In this document: in pieces, positions 13,220 to 14,085 of the stretch
How the letters are laid out: every line of letters begins with the position of its first letter
Numbering within the stretch: the first letter of the stretch is position 1
From: an uncultured Synergistaceae bacterium
GTDB taxonomy: Bacteria; Synergistota; Synergistia; Synergistales; Aminobacteriaceae
Assembly: GCA_937870605.1 (NCBI GenBank)
Contig: CALMZW010000354.1
Coordinates: 1 to 14,085, forward strand
Direction of reading: 5' to 3'
Length of the DNA stretch: 14,085 bases
Notes under the pieces: generated by a model
What the model was told of the DNA's origin: nothing
Database searches by the model: none
The model's input: the letters and a program-made list of their open reading frames with translations, nothing else
Translations under genes and position numbers: made by a program

Positions 13220-14085
13220 CTATCGCTGTTCGACCGTGACGGGCGTATCGCCCGCTGCGAACACGACCCGGTCCCCCGCACGGATGTCCTCGCGACGGCC
13301 TTCGAGGATCGCGCACTTCGACGACCTCGGCTGGAGTTGCACGACCTCCAGCAACGCGAGGAACCTCGTCCGTATTCCGACGATCTCCTTTTTGTCGTTG
13401 AAGATCGGTTCGCCTTCCTCGCAGACCGCGAGCCGGTCGCCGCGCCGGATGACGCCCGAGGTGCTCCCCGCGTCGACGACGACAAGCTCCCGTCCCCCGG
13501 AAGGGGAGAACGAGAGCACGCTGAGAGGTTTCACGAGCGACGGATGCGTTCCGATGCGGACGGCCGCCTCCCGGGCCGCCGAATAGCAGGCCGCCGCGAG
13601 AATGAGATCTTCCTCGTTCTGCCGCTGCGTCGCCTTCCGGAAGAGGTTGTTCGCCGAGAGTTCATCGGCCCTTCCCGCCGCCGCGACGCGGAAAAGCTCC
13701 TTCCCGGTCTGCGCGTCGGCGACGTGAACGTCGAGCGCGACCTGGCCGGTCATCTTGTCGTTTCCCATCGTCGGGACGCGCTCGACGCGCCACGCGGTGA
13801 TGACGCCCGTCACGAGCGCCTTCGCCTCGATTTCCTGCCCGATGTCCGCAACCTGCGACGGGGGGAGCAGCCCCTGGAGGACCAGGCTCTTGCGCCGGGC
13901 GATTTCGTCGAGCCGCTCGCGCTCCACGATGTCGAAGCAGCGGGTCTTGTAGAGCTCCTCCACGATCGTGGCGGTGAGCGCGCGCAGGGCCGCCCGGTTC
14001 AGTCCGCTTCCCGAGGAATCCCGGAAGTCGATGACGCCGATGCGAAGCGCCGCCGAAGCCGGAACCGCCGCAGGAAGCACGACCG
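13220..14085 (-). CDS. exported CsgG/FlgT-like envelope protein (5' end outside window)
   Basis: The frame runs from the right edge of the window to TAG 13220, 287 residues visible. It begins inside a signal peptide ('VVLPAAVPASAA'), so the true start lies just beyond the edge. Residues about 14-110 match the CsgG-type domain: 'LRIGVIDFRDSSGSGLNR', 'IVEELYKTRCFDIVERERLDEIARR', and 'IGQEIEAKALVTGVITAW'. The C-terminal part ('VVVDAGSTSGVIRRGDRLAV', then 'LEVVQLQPRSSKCAILEG') resembles the C-terminal domain of flagellar protein FlgT. CsgG forms outer-membrane secretion pores and FlgT builds the periplasmic H-ring of some polar flagella. A combined architecture beside chemotaxis genes hints at a flagellar or envelope-pore role, which is inference. 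It is not coupled to the downstream hemerythrin operon, which has its own promoter. Confidence 0.8.
   Translation of the reverse strand, partial: VVLPAAVPASAALRIGVIDFRDSSGSGLNRAALRALTATIVEELYKTRCFDIVERERLDEIARRKSLVLQGLLPPSQVADIGQEIEAKALVTGVITAWRVERVPTMGNDKMTGQVALDVHVADAQTGKELFRVAAAGRADELSANNLFRKATQRQNEEDLILAAACYSAAREAAVRIGTHPSLVKPLSVLSFSPSGGRELVVVDAGSTSGVIRRGDRLAVCEEGEPIFNDKKEIVGIRTRFLALLEVVQLQPRSSKCAILEGRREDIRAGDRVVFAAGDTPVTVEQR

Overview
This is a GC-rich, densely packed bacterial chromosomal segment with ribosome-binding sites of the AGGAGG type, many ATGA or 8-base gene overlaps, and promoters with extended -10 boxes. Signal peptides, a MacA-type adaptor and a CsgG/FlgT-like exported protein point to a cell with a periplasm. 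CheC, CheD and a hemerythrin point to a motile, oxygen-avoiding or microaerobic cell. A likely selenocysteine codon also fits an anaerobe. The mix would suit Synergistota or a similar GC-rich anaerobic phylum, but no ribosomal or other marker gene is present, so the assignment is a guess.

Layout. Bases 1-3156 (+): the end of a MacA-like adaptor, a MacB-like permease, an exported TPR-like protein, and a VOC (glyoxalase-fold)/HAD-phosphatase fusion. Bases 3143-4159 (-): a FabH-like ketoacyl-ACP synthase III whose 3' end overlaps the fusion gene. A divergent promoter region with three 13-bp direct repeats separates it from a cation diffusion facilitator (4354-5367, +), which ends at a strong hairpin terminator. 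Bases 5464-6914 (-): an exported rhodanese coupled by ATGA overlap to an exported protein interrupted by one in-frame UGA. Bases 7113-11538 (+): an operon of a DUF1576-type membrane protein, a small unknown protein, a threonine-synthase-like enzyme and a YtcJ-type amidohydrolase. Bases 11535-13049 (-): bacteriohemerythrin, cheC and cheD, all overlapping. Bases 13220-14085 (-): a CsgG/FlgT-like exported protein, truncated by the window edge.

The most notable item is the gene at 5464-6468 (-). Its in-frame UGA (codon 106) completes a Cys-Gly-Gly-UGA motif. A hairpin with a bulged U and a G-rich apical loop follows directly, and the next 77 codons contain no ATG, GTG or TTG. The sequence therefore reads as one 334-residue selenoprotein (CxxU redox motif, signal peptide, C-terminal membrane anchor) paired with a periplasmic rhodanese. 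I do not recognise its family; it may be an undescribed extracytoplasmic selenium/sulfur redox system.
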